Origin: Spirochaetaceae bacterium
Lineage (GTDB): Bacteria; Spirochaetota; Spirochaetia; Treponematales; Breznakiellaceae
NCBI GenBank assembly: GCA_031268255.1
Contig: JAIRXO010000139.1
Span: 1-7,430 of the forward strand
DNA: 7,430 nucleotides
Reading direction: 5' to 3'
A model generated the notes under the pieces. That model made no database searches and was not told the origin of the DNA. It was given only the letters and a program-made list of their open reading frames with translations. Below, piece after piece: positions 5,041-7,430 of the stretch (its first letter is position 1; each line of letters begins with the position of its first letter). The position numbers were made by a program, and so were the translations under genes.

Positions 5041-6188
5041 ACTATTCGATAGCGTTGATTCCCGGCGACGGGATAGGGCCGGAAGTTATGGGCCCCGCGG
5101 TGGAAATTCTTGACGCGGCGGGAACTAAAGCGGGCCATGTGTTTACTTATGTTGAACTCGAAGCCGGCGGCTTGTCCATAGACAGAAGCGGCGTGCCCCT
5201 GCCTGACGGCGTTGTGGAAAAGGTTTCGCAATGCGACGCCCTGCTCCTGGGCGCCGTGGGAGGCCCCCGGTGGGAAAAGCTCCCCGGCCATCTCAGGCCC
5301 GAGCGGGCACTCCTGGGTCTGCGCAAAGGTCTCGGCGTATTTGCCAATCTCAGGCCGGTCTCTCTCCTGCCCCAGCTCCGCTCCGCCTGTCCCCTCAAGG
5401 ATGAAGTTCTTGCTGCGGGCAGTCCCGGCGGTAAAGCGGGCTTTGACCTGCTCATCGTGCGGGAACTTACCGGGGGTCTTTACTTTGGGGAGCGGGGGAG
5501 GAGCGCCGACGGGTCTCTGGCCTTTGACACCGAGACCTACTCCCGCACAGAAATAGAGCGGGTACTCCGCACAGGCTACGCGGCGGCGGCAAAAAGGCGG
5601 AAGAAGCTCTGCATGGTTGACAAGTCCAATGTGCTTGAATCATCGAGGCTCTGGCGGGAAGTTGCCGAAGAGCTGGCAAAGGAATATCCTCTAATAGAAA
5701 CCAGTTATATGTATGTCGATAACTGCGCCATGCAGTTGGTGCGCAGTCCGGGGCAGTTTGATGTCATTGTTACCTCAAACCTGTTCGGCGACATTCTTTC
5801 CGATGAGGCGTCGGTGCTTACCGGCTCCATAGGCATGCTGCCATCGGCGAGTCTTGGCAGCCTTGACGCGGAGGGCGGAAAGTCAATCATGGGTATGTAC
5901 GAGCCCGTACACGGTTCCGCCCCCGACATAGCGGGGAAGGATATTGCCAATCCCCTGGCTGCCATACTTTCCGCCGCCATGATGCTCCGCTATTCCTTCG
6001 GCCTCGAAAAAGAGGCGGCCCTTATCGGGACGGCGGTCAGCCGGGTTCTTGACAGCGGGCTGCGTACCGCCGACATAGCCGGAAAGAGCGGCGCCGGGGA
6101 GACCGTTGTGGGAACCAGGGCCATGGCGGATGCGGTGCTTGAGGCCGTCAAAAGCGCGCCCTGGACAGAAGGAGAATACCATGCGTAG
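5037..6188 (+). CDS. leuB: 3-Isopropylmalate dehydrogenase
   Basis: This 383-residue cytoplasmic enzyme oxidatively decarboxylates 3-isopropylmalate with NAD+ in leucine synthesis. With CimA encoded next to it, it probably also converts 3-methylmalate to 2-oxobutyrate for isoleucine. The N-terminus IALIPGDGIGPEV is diagnostic. E89, L92 and L93 match the substrate-recognition residues of the Thermus enzyme (E87, L90, L91). R96, R106, R142, Y149 and K196 form the malate-binding set, and D228, D252 and D256 bind the divalent metal. HGSAPDIAGKDIANP (292-306) is the NAD-binding segment; D297 there fits NAD+ rather than NADP+. Length is slightly above the usual 350-370, with a short acidic tail. 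AAGGAGGG (5021-5028) lies eight bases before the ATG, the start overlaps the cimA stop by four bases, and the end overlaps ilvD by eight. No leuC or leuD is adjacent upstream. Confidence 0.96.
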   Translation: MNYSIALIPGDGIGPEVMGPAVEILDAAGTKAGHVFTYVELEAGGLSIDRSGVPLPDGVVEKVSQCDALLLGAVGGPRWEKLPGHLRPERALLGLRKGLGVFANLRPVSLLPQLRSACPLKDEVLAAGSPGGKAGFDLLIVRELTGGLYFGERGRSADGSLAFDTETYSRTEIERVLRTGYAAAAKRRKKLCMVDKSNVLESSRLWREVAEELAKEYPLIETSYMYVDNCAMQLVRSPGQFDVIVTSNLFGDILSDEASVLTGSIGMLPSASLGSLDAEGGKSIMGMYEPVHGSAPDIAGKDIANPLAAILSAAMMLRYSFGLEKEAALIGTAVSRVLDSGLRTADIAGKSGAGETVVGTRAMADAVLEAVKSAPWTEGEYHA

Positions 6189-7430
6189 TGATTCAGTAAA
6201 GAAAGGAGTGGCGCGGGCCCCGCACCGTTCCCTTTTCAGGGCACTGGGTTTTATTGATGAGGAATTTGAAAGACCCCTTATCGGCATAGCCGTGGCCAAA
6301 AGCGAGATTGTACCCGGCCACATTCACCTGGACACGGTGGCCAAGGCAGCCGCGGACGGGGTGCGCATGGCCGGCGGCGTGCCGGTGCAGTTTCCGGTCA
6401 TAGGGGTATGCGACGGAATCGCCATGAACCACGAAGGTATGCGCTATTCCCTGGTTACCAGGGAACTCATAGCCGACTCCATAGAGTGCATGGTTATGGC
6501 CCACGCCTTTGACGCCATGATCTATATTCCCAACTGCGACAAGATAGTGCCGGGCATGCTCATGGCCGCCGCGAGGCTCAACCTGCCCTCGGTGTTTGTA
6601 TCCGGCGGTCCCATGCTCGCCGGCAGAAAGAACGGCAGTCCCCTGACCCTGACTTCCATCTTTGAGGCTGTAGGCGCCGTAGGCGCGGGCCTTATGAGCG
6701 AGGCGGAGCTTACCGAACTTGAAGAAATAACCTGTCCGGGCTGCGGGTCCTGTTCGGGTATGTTTACCGCCAATTCAATGAACTGCGTTACCGAGGCATT
6801 GGGCCTTGCCCTGCCGGGGAACGGAACCATACCGGCTGTCATGGCGGAGCGGCTCCGCCTGGCCAAGAGGTCAGGCATGCTGGTCATGGATGTTCTTAAC
6901 AAAAACATAACGCCGAAAATGATTTTAACCGAAAGGGCATTTCTCAATGCCCTGGCGCTGGATATGGCCCTGGGTTGTTCCACCAACACGGCGCTCCACC
7001 TTCCGGCAGTGGCACACGAGGCGGGTTTCCGTCTGGACCTTGAGCTGCTTAACAGGATAAGCGCCGTTACTCCCAATCTCTGTAAACTTTCGCCCGCCGG
7101 GCCCAGCGCCATAGAGGACCTCCACGCGGCGGGCGGCATACCGGCTGTATGTTCTGAGCTGGCAAAAAAGCAGCTCCTTGACCTTGATGCCCCGACAGTG
7201 TACGGCGTTCTTGGCGACGCCCTTAAAGGGGCGGCAAACGGAAATACCGGCGTGATACGGCCCATAGAAAACCCCTATTCAAAGACCGGGGGCCTTGCGG
7301 CCCTCAGGGGCAACCTGGCGCCCCAGGGCGCCGTGGTCAAGCAAAGCGCCGTGGCCCCGGCCATGCTCAGGCACGAAGGACCGGCGCGGGTTTTTGACAC
7401 CGAGGAAGATGCCTTTGACGCCATCATGGG
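6181..7430 (+). CDS. ilvD: Dihydroxyacid dehydratase (3' end beyond the window)
   Basis: The frame is open from ATG 6181 to the window edge: 416 complete codons of an expected 550-560, so the C-terminal quarter is missing. The enzyme dehydrates 2,3-dihydroxyisovalerate and 2,3-dihydroxy-3-methylvalerate to 2-oxo acids, the third common step. Conserved segments are RSDSVKKGVARAPHRSLFRALG at the start, VPGHIHLD (44-51), CDGIAMNHEGM (77-87), NCDKIVPGM (118-126; C119, D120 and K121, the lysine that is carbamylated in the family) and CPGCGSCSGMFTANSMN (185-201). The position that is a cluster cysteine in [2Fe-2S] enzymes (TPCN) is G46 here (VPGH), which points to the oxygen-sensitive E. coli-like [4Fe-4S] type. 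N83 replaces a usual glycine. AGAAGGAG (6167-6174) lies six bases before the ATG, and the start overlaps the leuB end by eight bases. The truncation is the window edge, not damage. Confidence 0.95.
   Translation, partial: MRSDSVKKGVARAPHRSLFRALGFIDEEFERPLIGIAVAKSEIVPGHIHLDTVAKAAADGVRMAGGVPVQFPVIGVCDGIAMNHEGMRYSLVTRELIADSIECMVMAHAFDAMIYIPNCDKIVPGMLMAAARLNLPSVFVSGGPMLAGRKNGSPLTLTSIFEAVGAVGAGLMSEAELTELEEITCPGCGSCSGMFTANSMNCVTEALGLALPGNGTIPAVMAERLRLAKRSGMLVMDVLNKNITPKMILTERAFLNALALDMALGCSTNTALHLPAVAHEAGFRLDLELLNRISAVTPNLCKLSPAGPSAIEDLHAAGGIPAVCSELAKKQLLDLDAPTVYGVLGDALKGAANGNTGVIRPIENPYSKTGGLAALRGNLAPQGAVVKQSAVAPAMLRHEGPARVFDTEEDAFDAIM

Noticed and set aside
5212..5556. Second + strand frame of 114 codons inside leuB
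   Set aside because: It is an out-of-frame shadow of leuB, with Ser/Pro-rich, low-complexity translation and no recognisable domain.

Overview
The window holds a branched-chain amino acid operon on the + strand, preceded by one divergent tRNA gene. The DNA is GC-rich by eye, with even base composition and a shared codon style (many AGG arginine codons). I see no insertion sequences, phage genes or CRISPR array. The host is a bacterium. A dihydroxyacid dehydratase of the glycine-for-cysteine [4Fe-4S] type, a short class I ketol-acid reductoisomerase with a GLYEGS loop, and citramalate-based isoleucine synthesis all suggest an anaerobe. A termite-gut-type spirochaete or a clostridial relative fits best, but that is inference from remembered family sequences and is low confidence.

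Layout. Bases 20-92 (- strand) encode tRNA-Arg(CCU), with a near-consensus promoter at 108-136 (-). The 136-base gap to the first protein gene also carries a weaker + strand promoter at 171-199 and two small inverted repeats. The genes then run in one direction: ilvN (229-747), ilvC (841-1845), leuA (1842-3383), cimA (3391-5040), leuB (5037-6188) and ilvD (6181 to the window end, incomplete). From ilvC onward the genes overlap or nearly touch. The only real gap is the 93 bases between ilvN and ilvC, which can fold into two successive stem-loops just before the ilvC ribosome binding site.

How the genes work together. IlvN is the regulatory subunit of acetohydroxyacid synthase; its catalytic partner IlvB is not in the window. 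IlvC and IlvD perform the next two steps shared by valine, leucine and isoleucine synthesis. LeuA diverts 2-oxoisovalerate to leucine. CimA makes citramalate from pyruvate and acetyl-CoA, and LeuCD (not in the window) plus LeuB turn this into 2-oxobutyrate, the isoleucine precursor, without threonine deaminase. LeuB therefore probably serves both leucine and isoleucine synthesis.

I do not see a wholly undescribed system. The parts most worth a second look are the structured ilvN-ilvC junction, the dyads around the ilvN promoter, the separation of ilvN from ilvB, and the leuA-cimA-leuB arrangement without leuCD.
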